The notes: generated from the letters alone by a model not told the origin. DNA of 64,000 bases from Rhodococcus sp. 06-235-1A (GCF_002258785.1 NZ_NOYI01000012.1:1-64000), one strand, 5' to 3'; shown: positions 45,595-55,102, counted from the stretch's first letter. Program-made: numbers and translations.

Positions 45595-46341
45595 TCAGCC
45601 GGTGATGTTGAACGGCTCCGGCACGCTCTTGAGCTCGCCGAGCTGCGCGATCGCCTGGTAGGCACCGACGCCCACCGGGATACGCTCCTCTCCGCAGCCG
45701 GGGACCGAGTTGGTTCCGGACCATTTGACCGTGAAGCCGGCTTGCTCGCCCGGCTTGAACGTCCGCAGATCGGACGCCGCGTTGGGGAAGCAGTCGATGT
45801 TGGACCAGATGCGCTGATTGTCGAGGGTGTAGACGAGCGCCTGCTGCAGCCCGGCACCGACGTCGCGCTGACATTCGGTGGAGCCGATGTTGGTGATGAC
45901 CACGGTGAACACGGGCTCTTCGCCCAGCCGGTAGGTCGCCTTCTCAGGCGTCACCTTGATGGCCAGAGACTGATCCGGGCACTGATTGGAGATCACGGGA
46001 GCCGGCGCTCCGGTGGTGGTCTCTGCTGCGGCTCCACCGGCAGCGGAGTCGGTGCCTCCACCGGAGCCACCGGAGCCACCGGAACCTCCGGATCCACCCG
46101 ACCCGCCGCCGGAACCGCCGGAATCACCCTCGGTGGCCGAGGAGCTGGGGGACGGCAGAGCCGAGGACGTCGCCGGCGCCGCAACGACACCGGCGGGAGC
46201 GGCCTCGGTGTCGTCGGAACCGCCACTGAGCGAGGCGATGAACCACACGATCAATCCGAGGACGACAACGGCCGCACCGATGGCGAGCGCACGGCGTCGC
46301 CAGTAGATTTCGGGAGGCAAAGGCCCGGTCGGTTCCAACAC
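45595..46341 (-). CDS. Membrane-anchored extracytoplasmic protein (Rv3587c-like)
   Basis: The 248-residue product has one transmembrane helix near residues 18-38. A Gly/Ser linker with repeated GGSGGSGG follows (about 75-95), then an exported domain of ~130 residues with four cysteines that may form disulphides (NQCPDQSL, TECQRD, IDCFPN, PGCGEE). Its place between disA and the carbonic anhydrase gene matches Rv3587c. The function is unknown. Confidence 0.75.
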   Translation of the reverse strand: MLEPTGPLPPEIYWRRRALAIGAAVVVLGLIVWFIASLSGGSDDTEAAPAGVVAAPATSSALPSPSSSATEGDSGGSGGGSGGSGGSGGSGGSGGGTDSAAGGAAAETTTGAPAPVISNQCPDQSLAIKVTPEKATYRLGEEPVFTVVITNIGSTECQRDVGAGLQQALVYTLDNQRIWSNIDCFPNAASDLRTFKPGEQAGFTVKWSGTNSVPGCGEERIPVGVGAYQAIAQLGELKSVPEPFNITG

Positions 46342-46433
46342 GAATCAACCGTATGCGGCCGAAGCCACGCTATCCCTGAGCCCACACGGCGTGTCGCGTC
46401 AGCGAACTCACCGAGACGGGAATCCGAGTTGCT

Positions 46434-47060
46434 TCAGGCGGGCATTTCGCCGATGTCGCCGATGACCTCACGCAATTGCGCGTGTCCCTTCGACAACTGG
46501 TAGGTGAGACCGACGATCGCGAGTTCCCCGGCCTCGACCTTCTCGGCGATGATCCGCGAGCGCTGCATCAGCAGGTTGCCGGTCTCCTCGACGTGCCGAG
46601 CTTCGAACTCGTCCACGGCTTCGTAGCCGTCGCGGCGGGCCGAGAGCACCGACGGGGTGACGCGTTCGACCACGTCGCGGATGTACCCACCGGGCACGTC
46701 TCCACTTTCGAGGGCGTCGACGGTTGCCTTGACCGCACCGCAATGGTCGTGGCCGAGGACCACGATCAGCGGCGCATTCAGTACAGCGACGCCGTACTCG
46801 ATCGAGCCCAGAACCGCCGAGTCGACGACATGGCCTGCGGTGCGCACCACGAACATGTCACCGAGGCCCTGATCGAAGATGATTTCAGCGGCAACACGCG
46901 AGTCCGCGCAGCCGAAGAGGATGGCACCGGGATGCTGAGCGCTCTCGAGGCGAGCACGATCCTCGACGCCCTGCGACGGATGCAGAACCTCTCCGGAGAC
47001 GAACCGTTGGTTGCCTTCCTTGAGCGACTTCCAGGCAGCGATCGGATTCGAAGCAGGCAT
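46434..47060 (-). CDS. canB: Beta-class carbonic anhydrase
   Basis: The 208-residue zinc enzyme interconverts CO2 and bicarbonate. Zinc ligands are Cys51, His104 and Cys107, with the Asp53/Arg55 dyad in CADSR, and GHDHCGAV holding the last two ligands. It matches Rv3588c through IIFDQGLGDMFVVRTAGH. The start at 47060 (MPASNP) aligns with that homologue; 47069 is possible. It is divergent from mutY. Confidence 0.93.
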   Translation of the reverse strand: MPASNPIAAWKSLKEGNQRFVSGEVLHPSQGVEDRARLESAQHPGAILFGCADSRVAAEIIFDQGLGDMFVVRTAGHVVDSAVLGSIEYGVAVLNAPLIVVLGHDHCGAVKATVDALESGDVPGGYIRDVVERVTPSVLSARRDGYEAVDEFEARHVEETGNLLMQRSRIIAEKVEAGELAIVGLTYQLSKGHAQLREVIGDIGEMPA

Positions 47061-47126
47061 GACATTCATTGTGCACGTGCATCGGGCTACCGGCGAGTCG
47101 GGTTCACTACAGTTGGGATCGATCAC

Positions 47127-48035
47127 ATGGACGACGGGAAGGGCGCACAGTTGCCGATCGATGCCGAGGCTCTGCTCGGGTGGTTCGACACCGACGGACG
47201 CGACCTGCCGTGGCGTCGTCCGGGCGTCAGCGCCTGGCAGATCCTGATGAGCGAGATCATGCTGCAGCAGACACCGGTGGTTCGGGTCGCACCCATCTGG
47301 GAGCAGTGGGTACAGCGCTGGCCGGTGCCCTCGGCGATGGCCGCGTCCTCGCAGGCCGAGGTGCTGCGGGCGTGGGGCAAGTTGGGCTATCCGCGTCGAG
47401 CGCTGCGGCTGCACGAATGCTCTCGGGTGTTGGCCGAGGAGTACGGCGACGAGGTGCCCGCCGACGTCGAGACGCTGCTCGGCCTGCCGGGCATCGGCGC
47501 ATACACCGCAAGAGCGGTCGCGTGCTTCGCCTACGGTCAGCGAGTTCCGGTGGTGGACACCAATGTTCGACGCGTCGTCGCACGTGCGTCACATGGCAGC
47601 GCCGAGCCCGGAAATCCCTCCACCTCCAGGGATCTCGCCGACGTCGAACAGTTGCTTCCGACGAGTGTCCCGCGGGCGGCTCGCTACTCGGCGGCACTGA
47701 TGGAACTCGGCGCACTGATCTGCACCGCCAAGAATCCGGCGTGTCTACTGTGCCCGCTACCGGAATGTGCCTGGATCGAGGCCGGGAGGCCTGCACACAC
47801 CGGGCCCGCGAAGAAGGTCCAGAAGTTCGCGGGCACCGACCGTCAGGTTCGCGGCAAGCTCATGTCGGTCCTGCGCGAGAGCTCCGGCCCGGTCGAGCGA
47901 GCGCAGCTCGACATCGTCTGGCCCACCGACCCGACCCAGCGGGATCGAGCGCTCGATTCACTGCTGACCGACGGATTGATCGAGCAGACCGAGTCGGGAT
48001 TGTTCGCCCTCGCGGGTGAGGGTTCGGACGGCTGA
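47127..48035 (+). CDS. mutY: A/G-specific adenine glycosylase
   Basis: The 302-residue base-excision repair enzyme removes adenine opposite 8-oxoguanine. Catalytic Glu43 is in SEIMLQQTP, the HhH is LLGLPGIGAYTARAV, the catalytic Asp is in VPVVDTNVRRVV, and a 4Fe-4S cluster is formed by C-x6-C-x2-C-x5-C (CTAKNPACLLCPLPEC). It occupies the same place as Rv3589. A shortened C-terminal NUDIX-like domain is present. Confidence 0.94.
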   Translation: MDDGKGAQLPIDAEALLGWFDTDGRDLPWRRPGVSAWQILMSEIMLQQTPVVRVAPIWEQWVQRWPVPSAMAASSQAEVLRAWGKLGYPRRALRLHECSRVLAEEYGDEVPADVETLLGLPGIGAYTARAVACFAYGQRVPVVDTNVRRVVARASHGSAEPGNPSTSRDLADVEQLLPTSVPRAARYSAALMELGALICTAKNPACLLCPLPECAWIEAGRPAHTGPAKKVQKFAGTDRQVRGKLMSVLRESSGPVERAQLDIVWPTDPTQRDRALDSLLTDGLIEQTESGLFALAGEGSDG

Positions 48036-48080
48036 CACCAGCCACCGAACCGCCACCAGTTGCCGGACACGTCAGCGACC

Positions 48081-48665
48081 TCAGGCGACTGCGTCGAAGA
48101 CGGGTGGCAGGCAGGTGACTCCGTCGCTGGCGAGAAAGTGGCCTGTACCAGGGACGATCTGCACAGACGCGTCGAGCAGTCGAGCCAGCCGATCGGTGTG
48201 CGCAGGGGGAACGATCGGGTCGTCGTCCGAGCGCAGAATCGAGATCGACTCGATGTGGTCCTGCATCCTCGACAGCATCACGCCGCTGGCAACGAAGCCG
48301 TCGAGGTCGGGTAGCGCAGGTAGCCTGTCGACGAACCCCGAGACCAAGACGAGCGTTCCCAACTGCCATGGCCCCGTGAGGGTGGCGAGGTGCCGGAGGA
48401 CCGCGAGGCACCCGAGACTGTGCGCGACCACGATCGTGTCGGACCCCGATGTCCCGAGCGTTCGTGCAATCTCCGCCTCCCAGTGATCTCGACTCGGCGA
48501 CGCAGGATCCGGCATCGGAGGGAGCTGCGTGGAAATGCCGGCACTGTCCAATTGCTGGGCGAGCCAACCGAACCAATGATCCTCGGGCGTTGCCCGGTAT
48601 CCGTGGAAGATCACTGCTCGTCTGCTGGTTGTGATGCCACACTGCCGGACGATAAGGGTTGACAC
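48081..48665 (-). CDS. RBBP9/YdeN-like alpha/beta hydrolase
   Basis: The 194-residue small hydrolase has VIFHGYRATPEDHWFGWL near the start, the nucleophile elbow VAHSLGC, an Asp in ILRSDDDP and a late His in VPGTGHF. The substrate is unknown. The start is uncertain: GTG 48665 and a GTG at 48617 fit the family, while the ORF start at 48839 would overlap the divergent MerR remnant. MerR regulators next to such hydrolases are common, so this gene has probably lost its regulator. Confidence 0.75.
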   Translation of the reverse strand: MSTLIVRQCGITTSRRAVIFHGYRATPEDHWFGWLAQQLDSAGISTQLPPMPDPASPSRDHWEAEIARTLGTSGSDTIVVAHSLGCLAVLRHLATLTGPWQLGTLVLVSGFVDRLPALPDLDGFVASGVMLSRMQDHIESISILRSDDDPIVPPAHTDRLARLLDASVQIVPGTGHFLASDGVTCLPPVFDAVA

Positions 48666-48680
48666 CGGCGAGAAGGTCAA
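48659..48680. promoter_or_regulatory. Inverted repeat in former MerR promoter
   Basis: TTGAC-N12-GTCAA lies between the hydrolase and the truncated MerR gene, as expected for a MerR operator; TTGACA also serves as a -35 for the rightward gene. Confidence 0.4.
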
Positions 48681-48698
48681 GTGCGAGAGGGGGCAGAG

Positions 48699-48890
48699 AT
48701 GTTGATCAGTGAACTCGCTGCACGAACAGGCGATCACGGCGTCACCCTGGACATGTGTCCCCGACTTCGCGCGGAGGTGGACGCGATCTCGGCCCGCCTG
48801 GATCAGCGACAAGCCGAGCTCGAACAGACGCGCGAGCACCTGGGCGCACTCACCTCGTTGGCCGAGGGGCCTTCCGACGCAGGATGTTCG
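48699..48890 (+). pseudogene. MerR-family regulator with deleted DNA-binding domain
   Basis: The frame starts MLISELAARTG, the first helix of a MerR helix-turn-helix. It then jumps directly to CPRLRAEVDAISARLDQRQA and ELEQTREHLGAL, the C-terminal dimerisation coiled coil. The rest of the winged helix, roughly 60 residues, is missing, but the reading frame is kept. After about 48880 the frame runs on as antisense of the next gene to 49223, so the original stop also seems lost. GAGAGGGGG precedes the ATG. Confidence 0.65.
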
Positions 48891-49700
48891 CTACTGCGCG
48901 AGAAACTCCACGAGCGCGGCGTTGACGGCATCCGGGCGTTCGAGGTAACCGAAGTGGCCGGTATCGGCTATCTCGACGTACTGCGCGCCGGGTATCGCAG
49001 CGGCCACATCGCGGCACTGCTGCACCGGAATCATGCGATCGTCGGCGAATCCGATGACGAGGGACTTGGCCGAGATTCCTCGATACGCCGCCAATCGATC
49101 TGTTCCGGAGCGCATTTCGAGTCCGATCTGCGCCCGCATGCCCGCCGTCTTTCGACCACTCGAATACTCGAGGACCGCCAGCCAATCGCCGATCGCCGCG
49201 TCGTCGGCGAGGGTCTTCGGTGAAAAGTTCTGCACGGCAGTCATCGCCGCTCGGTACGACGCGGGGAGTTCGATTCCGGCGTCGTGAAGATCCTTCTCGC
49301 CCTTCGACATCTGTGCACGAAAAGCGGTGGTCTTACCGAAGGTGGCCATCATCACTGCATGCGACACCAGGTCCGGCCGAGCCAGCGCCAATTCCTGAGT
49401 GACGCGGGCTCCCATCGAGGTACCCACGACGCGTGCGGGGCCGCCCCCGAGGTGTTCGACGAGGGCAGCGGTGTCGGCGACCAGGTCGTCGAGCGTCATC
49501 CCGCTCGCACACTCGGAAGACGGTGCGATACCTCGATTGTCGAAGGTGACGACCCGGTACCCCTGTTTCACCAGGGTCGGGACCTGATGGGTTCGCCATA
49601 CTCGTCCCGGACTACCGGTGCCCATCACCAACACCACGAGTGGGCCGTCGCCGGTCACGTCGTAGTTGAGGTCGATTCCGTTGAGCTTCGCGAGCGGCAT
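48891..49700 (-). CDS. Alpha/beta hydrolase
   Basis: The 269-residue protein has the oxyanion region LVVLVMGTGSPGRVW, DNRGIAPSS, the nucleophile elbow GTSMGA (about 93-98), an Asp in IGFADDRMIP and His in DTGHFGYLERPD. The fold is that of epoxide hydrolase/haloperoxidase-type esterases. The substrate is unknown. It is the second of two consecutive hydrolase genes on this strand (4 bases apart). Confidence 0.85.
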   Translation of the reverse strand: MPLAKLNGIDLNYDVTGDGPLVVLVMGTGSPGRVWRTHQVPTLVKQGYRVVTFDNRGIAPSSECASGMTLDDLVADTAALVEHLGGGPARVVGTSMGARVTQELALARPDLVSHAVMMATFGKTTAFRAQMSKGEKDLHDAGIELPASYRAAMTAVQNFSPKTLADDAAIGDWLAVLEYSSGRKTAGMRAQIGLEMRSGTDRLAAYRGISAKSLVIGFADDRMIPVQQCRDVAAAIPGAQYVEIADTGHFGYLERPDAVNAALVEFLAQ

Positions 49701-49704
49701 CGGA

Positions 49705-50442
49705 TCATCTTAGTGTGCGCAGGAACTCCTCGACCGCCATCCGATACTGCTCGGGAGCCTCGTCGTGAATCAGGTGCGCCGCCTTCTCGATACGCACGTA
49801 CACCGATCCGGGCTTTCGCGAGTGCATTCGTGCCATCTGACCGGCCGGGGTGATGGTGTGCTCGCCCTCGATCAACAACACCGGAGCGTCGACGGCGTCC
49901 CACTGGTCCCAGAAGTGCCGCGTCCCCCATTCCTGCGAGATGGCCTCGAAGGTGTCGACGTCACCGTGCAATCGCCAGCCGTCGTCACTGCGAACGAAGG
50001 AATCCAAAAAGTATTGTCCTGCAACATTTCCAAAGAATGCGAGTACCGCATCGGCGTCGGGAAAGGGTTGCGGCCACGCCCGCATCATCGCCGCCCAGTC
50101 GTCGGCGGTGCGGCCGCGAAAATCCGGTGCGATGTCCTCGACAACGAGAGCAGTCACCAGATCGGGTCGTTGCGCGGCCGCGCACCAGCCGTGCAGCGCT
50201 CCCATCGAATGACCGATCAGCACACTGGGACCCAACCGGTCGAGATGCTCGAGCAGGTCGTCCACGAAGGACTCGGTCGTGAGCTCGGTAGGCGCGGGGC
50301 GACGGTGGCCCGGTGCGTCGTAGGTGTGCACGTGCCCGAATTCTCGGAGCCACGGAACCTGCCGTCGCCAGGTGGCAGCACTGCCCATCAGCCCGTGCAG
50401 CAACAGAATCGAACGGCCGGATCCACCCTCGTCGTAGAGCAT
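49705..50442 (-). CDS. Alpha/beta hydrolase (Rv3591c-like)
   Basis: The 245-residue protein has ILLLHGLMGSAATWRRQVPWL, YDAPGHRRPAP, nucleophile Ser in GHSMGALHGW, Asp in LLIEGEHTITP and His in AAHLIHDEAPE. Its position beside mhuD matches Rv3591c. The start at ATG 50442 is where homology begins; it is divergent from mhuD with a 52-base gap. Confidence 0.87.
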   Translation of the reverse strand: MLYDEGGSGRSILLLHGLMGSAATWRRQVPWLREFGHVHTYDAPGHRRPAPTELTTESFVDDLLEHLDRLGPSVLIGHSMGALHGWCAAAQRPDLVTALVVEDIAPDFRGRTADDWAAMMRAWPQPFPDADAVLAFFGNVAGQYFLDSFVRSDDGWRLHGDVDTFEAISQEWGTRHFWDQWDAVDAPVLLIEGEHTITPAGQMARMHSRKPGSVYVRIEKAAHLIHDEAPEQYRMAVEEFLRTLR

Positions 50443-50494
50443 CACCGCCGAGCATAACGGCGGGGCAACCGCATGGCGGCGTAGTCTCTCGAGA

Positions 50495-50806
50495 ATGGCC
50501 ATTGTGAAGATCAACGCGATCGACGTACCCGAGGGCGCAGGCCCCGAACTCGAGAAGCGCTTCGCCGCACGTGCCGGTTCGGTCGACGGCTCCCCGGGTT
50601 TTCTCGGATTCCAGTTGCTCCGACCGGTCAAGGGTGAGACGCGCTATTTCGTCGTCACCCAGTGGGAAGACGAGGAGTCGTTTCAGGCGTGGTCGGCAGG
50701 TCCGTCCAGGCAGGCGCATGCCGGACCGCGCGACGCGAAGCCCGTCTCGTCGGGAGCATCGCTGCTCGAGTTCGAGGTGGTGCTGGACGTGCCTGCCACT
50801 CCGTGA
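50495..50806 (+). CDS. mhuD: MhuD-type haem-degrading monooxygenase
   Basis: The 103-residue dimeric ABM-fold enzyme matches Mycobacterium tuberculosis MhuD (Rv3592) almost end to end. It retains the catalytic Asn7 and Trp66 and the haem ligand His75, in QAHAGP. MhuD opens haem to mycobilin and iron without releasing CO. It supplies iron from haem in the cytoplasm. No haem importer gene lies nearby. Confidence 0.93.
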   Translation: MAIVKINAIDVPEGAGPELEKRFAARAGSVDGSPGFLGFQLLRPVKGETRYFVVTQWEDEESFQAWSAGPSRQAHAGPRDAKPVSSGASLLEFEVVLDVPATP

Positions 50807-50816
50807 GCAACGCTGC

Positions 50817-53129
50817 TCAGATGTGTTGGCGAGCGAGCTCCCACTCGAGCTTCGTCGGCATTTCCATATCCAGTTTCGCCACGGCATCGGCCAGGAACTC
50901 TGCCGCCATCGGCCTGCCCAGGAAGTAGCCCTGGGCACCGTCGCAGCCCAGGACACGGAGTGCATCCAGTGTGCCCGCGTCCTCCACGCCTTCGGCCATC
51001 ACCCGCACCCCGAGGCTTCGAGCCAGGTCGATGGTCGAGCGCACGATCGACGCGTCGGTGTCGTCGGAGTTCATCTTCGAGACGAACGAGCGGTCGATCT
51101 TGAGCGTCTGCACCGGCAGGCTCTGCAGATAGGCCAACGAGCTGTAACCGGTGCCGTAATCGTCGATCGCAATGGTGACTCCCAGGCCGCGCAGCGATGT
51201 CAACGCGTTCACCGAACGCACCGGGTCGGTCATCGCCGTCGTCTCGGTGACCTCGAATTCCAGGGCATGCGCGGGAACGGCGTACTTTGCCAACGCTGCT
51301 GCGACCTGCTCGGTGAGGGTCTCGTCGAGTAGGTTTCGCACCGAAAGATTCACCGAGACAGACAGATTGATGCCGCGTCGACGCAATTCGCTGCACTGCG
51401 CCAGAGCCTCGTCGAGCACGAGCGCGGTGATGGCCGGCAACATGCCGGTGCGCTCGGCGTCGGGCAGAAAGATCGAGGGTCCGATCAAACCCTCACGTGG
51501 GTGCTGCCACCGCAGCAACGCCTCGACGCGGTCGACGCTGCCCGATTCCAGATCCAGACACGGCTGGAAGAACACCCGGAGTTGATGGCCACGGATCGCC
51601 GTATCGAGCTCTCCCAGCAACCGCATCTGATCGTGACGGTCGCGATCCATCTCGGGTTCGTATCGACCGACACGGGTGTGGCCGGCCTTGGCCGCGGTCA
51701 GCGCCACATGGGCCTGCTGCAGCATCGCCTCGCCGTCGATCACGGTCACCGGCTCGCCCTTCGTCCGGCTCGCCGACACCGTCGACTCCTCGATGGCCGC
51801 GATACCGACAGTCGCATCGAGTGCGACGTTGATGTCGTGCACGAACATCTTTCGACTGACGGCGAACTGAAGCTGCGCGGCAGTGTCGAGGATGTCGATC
51901 TTCGCGGGACGTCGACGCATCGCCACCACGAACTGATCGCCTCCGAGTCGCCCCACCAGGTCCTCGGATCGAACCGATGCGACGAGTCGATGGCCGATCT
52001 CACGCAGCACACTGTCACCCACGCTGTAACCGAAGGTCTCGTTGATCTGAGCGAAGCGATCGATGTCGACCACCAGTGTGAAGACATCCGCGTCACCGCG
52101 AGTGGCGAGCATCGTGTCCAATCGCTCGCGCAGCAGTCGACGACTGGCGAGCCCGGTCACCGCGTCGGTCCGCGCTACATCCTCGAGAATTTCCGCCTGC
52201 CTGCGCAGCGTCCGCACGAAGCGTGCCACCCGCCAGCCGACGATCACGATGACGAGCATGGAGGATGCCACGATGACCCAGCCCCATTGTCCGACGGGAA
52301 TCCCGCGAGCCAGCTGCACGGTCATCACCAGCGGAGTGACGGCGATCGCGATCGAAAGTCCGAGGAACCTCGCTCGACCGAATTTGAGCGGACTCGACCG
52401 GTCGGCTCGGGGTGCCGTTTGCACCGAATCGTGCAGGGCTACGACGCCGAAGCACACGTATGCAGCCAGCCACATCACGTTCGGAGCGGTCGATCGATAG
52501 ATCTCCGAATTGGTTGTGGGGGCATACGATGCAAGGTCTGCCAACACGAGAAGGACGACGCCCGTGACTGCGGCCAGCAAGGGAACGGTGATCGACCGCG
52601 TCACCAGGTACAGACTGCCGACGAGAGTCAGCAGGAACGCATCGACGGTGAGGTACGCCGTGGCCGGCCACTGAGCCAGCGCTGACGACAGCGACCGGAT
52701 CGAACCGTCGGAGACAACGAACACCCAGGTGACCAGGCCTACTGCAACGGCGACGACCAGGCACTCGAGCACCTCCTCGATCCCGAACACGAGCCCGTTC
52801 CCGTCGGCGGCTCGGGCGAAGCCGACGGCGATGACGCCGTAGCCGAGAAGGTAGAACACATCCGCGGCCGAGAACGTCGGCACCCGGCCACCGTCGAGTT
52901 CCATCAGCGCTATCAGCGCGTCGCCGATCCCCCAGCTGCCGACGCCGACGGCCATGTACTTCCACGTCCGCTTGTCCGGGCCGGGTTCTCGAACGTAGCG
53001 CAGCACGAAAGCACCGACTGTGGCCGAGAGCACGATTGCGTAGATCGCATTCCGGGGTAAGCCCTGCGGGGCGAGCGCGTACGCCACCACTGCAATCGCA
53101 CCGAGGCCCAGGAAGCGCGTCCACAACAT
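50817..53129 (-). CDS. Membrane GGDEF-EAL protein with degenerate GGDQF
   Basis: The 770-residue paralogue of the 14569-16890 gene has about nine transmembrane helices (to ~300), then cyclase and EAL domains. The cyclase motif is GGDQF (396-400), where the catalytic Glu is replaced by Gln, so synthesis is probably lost. The EAL domain is intact (E536-A-L in VEALLRWQHP, DDYGTGYSSL, EGVED), so it is likely a c-di-GMP phosphodiesterase. ATG 53129 is used. It is inserted next to mhuD relative to mycobacteria. Confidence 0.9.
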   Translation of the reverse strand: MLWTRFLGLGAIAVVAYALAPQGLPRNAIYAIVLSATVGAFVLRYVREPGPDKRTWKYMAVGVGSWGIGDALIALMELDGGRVPTFSAADVFYLLGYGVIAVGFARAADGNGLVFGIEEVLECLVVAVAVGLVTWVFVVSDGSIRSLSSALAQWPATAYLTVDAFLLTLVGSLYLVTRSITVPLLAAVTGVVLLVLADLASYAPTTNSEIYRSTAPNVMWLAAYVCFGVVALHDSVQTAPRADRSSPLKFGRARFLGLSIAIAVTPLVMTVQLARGIPVGQWGWVIVASSMLVIVIVGWRVARFVRTLRRQAEILEDVARTDAVTGLASRRLLRERLDTMLATRGDADVFTLVVDIDRFAQINETFGYSVGDSVLREIGHRLVASVRSEDLVGRLGGDQFVVAMRRRPAKIDILDTAAQLQFAVSRKMFVHDINVALDATVGIAAIEESTVSASRTKGEPVTVIDGEAMLQQAHVALTAAKAGHTRVGRYEPEMDRDRHDQMRLLGELDTAIRGHQLRVFFQPCLDLESGSVDRVEALLRWQHPREGLIGPSIFLPDAERTGMLPAITALVLDEALAQCSELRRRGINLSVSVNLSVRNLLDETLTEQVAAALAKYAVPAHALEFEVTETTAMTDPVRSVNALTSLRGLGVTIAIDDYGTGYSSLAYLQSLPVQTLKIDRSFVSKMNSDDTDASIVRSTIDLARSLGVRVMAEGVEDAGTLDALRVLGCDGAQGYFLGRPMAAEFLADAVAKLDMEMPTKLEWELARQHI

Positions 53130-53303
53130 AGTGTGTCCGATCCTTCCTGGGCCGGTCGGTGCGTACCCCGAACGTACGCAGCAGCCGATCGAACCCGACG
53201 TTTGACCTCGATTCGTCACCGAAACATCCGTAGATGGGTCAAGTAACGAACTATTTCAAACCTGACGATTGTTCGCCAGTCCCACATCGGGCATTGTGTC
53301 TGC

Positions 53304-53741
53304 TCAGCCCTCCAGAGCCGCGTCCAGGGTGATGTCGACGCCGGTCAGGGCTTTGCTGACCGGGCACGTTTCTTTTGCCGCCTGAGCCGCCTTCGCGAAA
53401 CCGTCGGCGTCGAGGCCGTCGACCTCGCCCCGAACGGTCAGCTTGATCCCCGTCAACTTGAATCCGGGCTGATCGGGGCCGAGCGAAACGTCGGCGGTGA
53501 CCTCGAGGCTCTGCGGGGTACCGCCTGCCTCGGCGATCAATGCCGATAACTGCATCGCGTAGCAACTCGAGTGAGCCGCAGCGATCAGTTCCTCGGGGCT
53601 GGTGGTTCCGTCGGCGTTCTCGGCGGCCCGCTTGGGAAACGACACGTCGAAAGTCGCTGCGCCGGAACTGGACAGCTCTACCTGGCCGGAACCTTGTTCG
53701 AGAGTTCCGTTCCAAGCGGTGCGTGAGGTACGAGTTGGCAT
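53304..53741 (-). CDS. OsmC-family peroxiredoxin
   Basis: The 145-residue protein has the two redox cysteines of OsmC/Ohr enzymes, in AAHSSCYAMQLS (about 60) and KETCPVSKALTG (about 125). TSPEELIAAAHSSC is typical of OsmC. It reduces organic hydroperoxides in the cytoplasm using dihydrolipoyl or thiol donors. The 174-base gap separating it from the GGDEF-EAL gene shows no clear signal. Confidence 0.92.
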   Translation of the reverse strand: MPTRTSRTAWNGTLEQGSGQVELSSSGAATFDVSFPKRAAENADGTTSPEELIAAAHSSCYAMQLSALIAEAGGTPQSLEVTADVSLGPDQPGFKLTGIKLTVRGEVDGLDADGFAKAAQAAKETCPVSKALTGVDITLDAALEG

Positions 53742-53852
53742 CGAACTTCAATCCTTCCGTCGTCGGCCCTGTGCAGGACCGATACTCAGGCTAACGTCGG
53801 CGGCACGGCCGGGCCATCGAGTGCGGAAATCTCGACACGAAGGGTGCAACAG

Positions 53853-55037
53853 ATGAAGAACTGCTCTCGAGCAGTGGTGATCGCAGCAGCGGTGATGCTG
53901 GCGAGTGCAGTGATGTCGACACCGGTGGCTAGTGCCGATTCACTGCGGGACTTCTACGATGCGCCGGTCACGAACATCGCCGCAGCGCAACCAGGCGAGG
54001 TGGTTCGGACCAAGCCGGTCAACTCACCCAAAGGCTTCGGACTGGGCTTCGACATCGAACGCATCCTCTATCGGTCCAATGACACTCGCGATGAGCCCAT
54101 GACCGTCTCCGGGTACTCCATGACCCCCACTGCTCCGTGGCAAGGACCCGGCCCACGACCGGTGATCGCCTACGCGCCCGGCACCTCGGGTATGGCCGAC
54201 CGATGCGCCGGATCGGCAGTGCTCGGCACCGTCGGCTCGTCCCCGGCCATACTGCCGCTGCTCCTGGCCGGGTATCGCGTCGTGGCGACCGACTACCAGG
54301 GACTGGGCACCCCCGGCGGCCACACGTACCTGAACCGGCTCGCCTCGGGCCGCGCTCTGCTCGACGCCGCCAGAACCGCCACCGACCCTGCCACCCCAGT
54401 AGTGCTGTTCGGCTATTCCGAAGGCGGATTCGCATCCGCAGCCGCTGCCGAACTCGCCGCCACCTATGCCCCCGAACTGAACATTCGTGGAGCGTACGTC
54501 GGTGCGCCACCGGCAGATCCGACGCTCAACATCGACAATCTCGACAACACCACCCTCGCCAGCGCCATGCTCTTCGCCGTCGACGGCACGCTCAACTCCT
54601 ACCCGGAACACGCGGAGAGCATCCGCAGCCTCTTCGATGCCGACGGGCTCGCGTTGCTCGACGCCGCGCAGAACTGGTGCACCACCGACCCAGCAGCGGG
54701 CGAGATCGTGCACACGAGCGAACTCACTCGTGACGGCCGCCCACTCACTGCGCAGTTGAACAGCCCCACTCTTGCCGGCTTGACTGCTGAGAACACCGTC
54801 GGTTCCATTGCCCCCGCCATGCCGGTGTACCTCTCGCACGCAGTCGAGGACGACACCGTTCCCATCGAGCAGAGCCGGACTCTGCTTCGACGCTGGCAGG
54901 ACTTGGGCGCAGACGTCACCTACCGCGAATACGAGTTCCCGGCCATCCCTTACAAGGGCGCGAACCACCTGCCCGGATCCCTGGCGGCCTACTCCGATGT
55001 CATGCCCTGGATCGCAGGCCTGGTGCACACAAGCTGA
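53853..55037 (+). CDS. Secreted lipase
   Basis: The 394-residue product has a signal peptide (about 1-28, ending VASA) and the secretory-lipase fold of the LIP family. The nucleophile is in VLFGYSEGGFASAAAAELA, the Asp in SHAVEDDTVP, and the His in KGANHLPGS. Cys residues in ADRCAGS and QNWCTTD may form a disulphide. It probably hydrolyses triacylglycerols outside the cell. ATG 53853 has GAAGGG about 9 bases upstream. Confidence 0.88.
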   Translation: MKNCSRAVVIAAAVMLASAVMSTPVASADSLRDFYDAPVTNIAAAQPGEVVRTKPVNSPKGFGLGFDIERILYRSNDTRDEPMTVSGYSMTPTAPWQGPGPRPVIAYAPGTSGMADRCAGSAVLGTVGSSPAILPLLLAGYRVVATDYQGLGTPGGHTYLNRLASGRALLDAARTATDPATPVVLFGYSEGGFASAAAAELAATYAPELNIRGAYVGAPPADPTLNIDNLDNTTLASAMLFAVDGTLNSYPEHAESIRSLFDADGLALLDAAQNWCTTDPAAGEIVHTSELTRDGRPLTAQLNSPTLAGLTAENTVGSIAPAMPVYLSHAVEDDTVPIEQSRTLLRRWQDLGADVTYREYEFPAIPYKGANHLPGSLAAYSDVMPWIAGLVHTS

Positions 55038-55102
55038 TCTCAGGTGTGAAATCAGGGTGTTCACCGAGGCGTCGGCCTCGGTGAGGTTGATTCACTCCAT
55101 CC

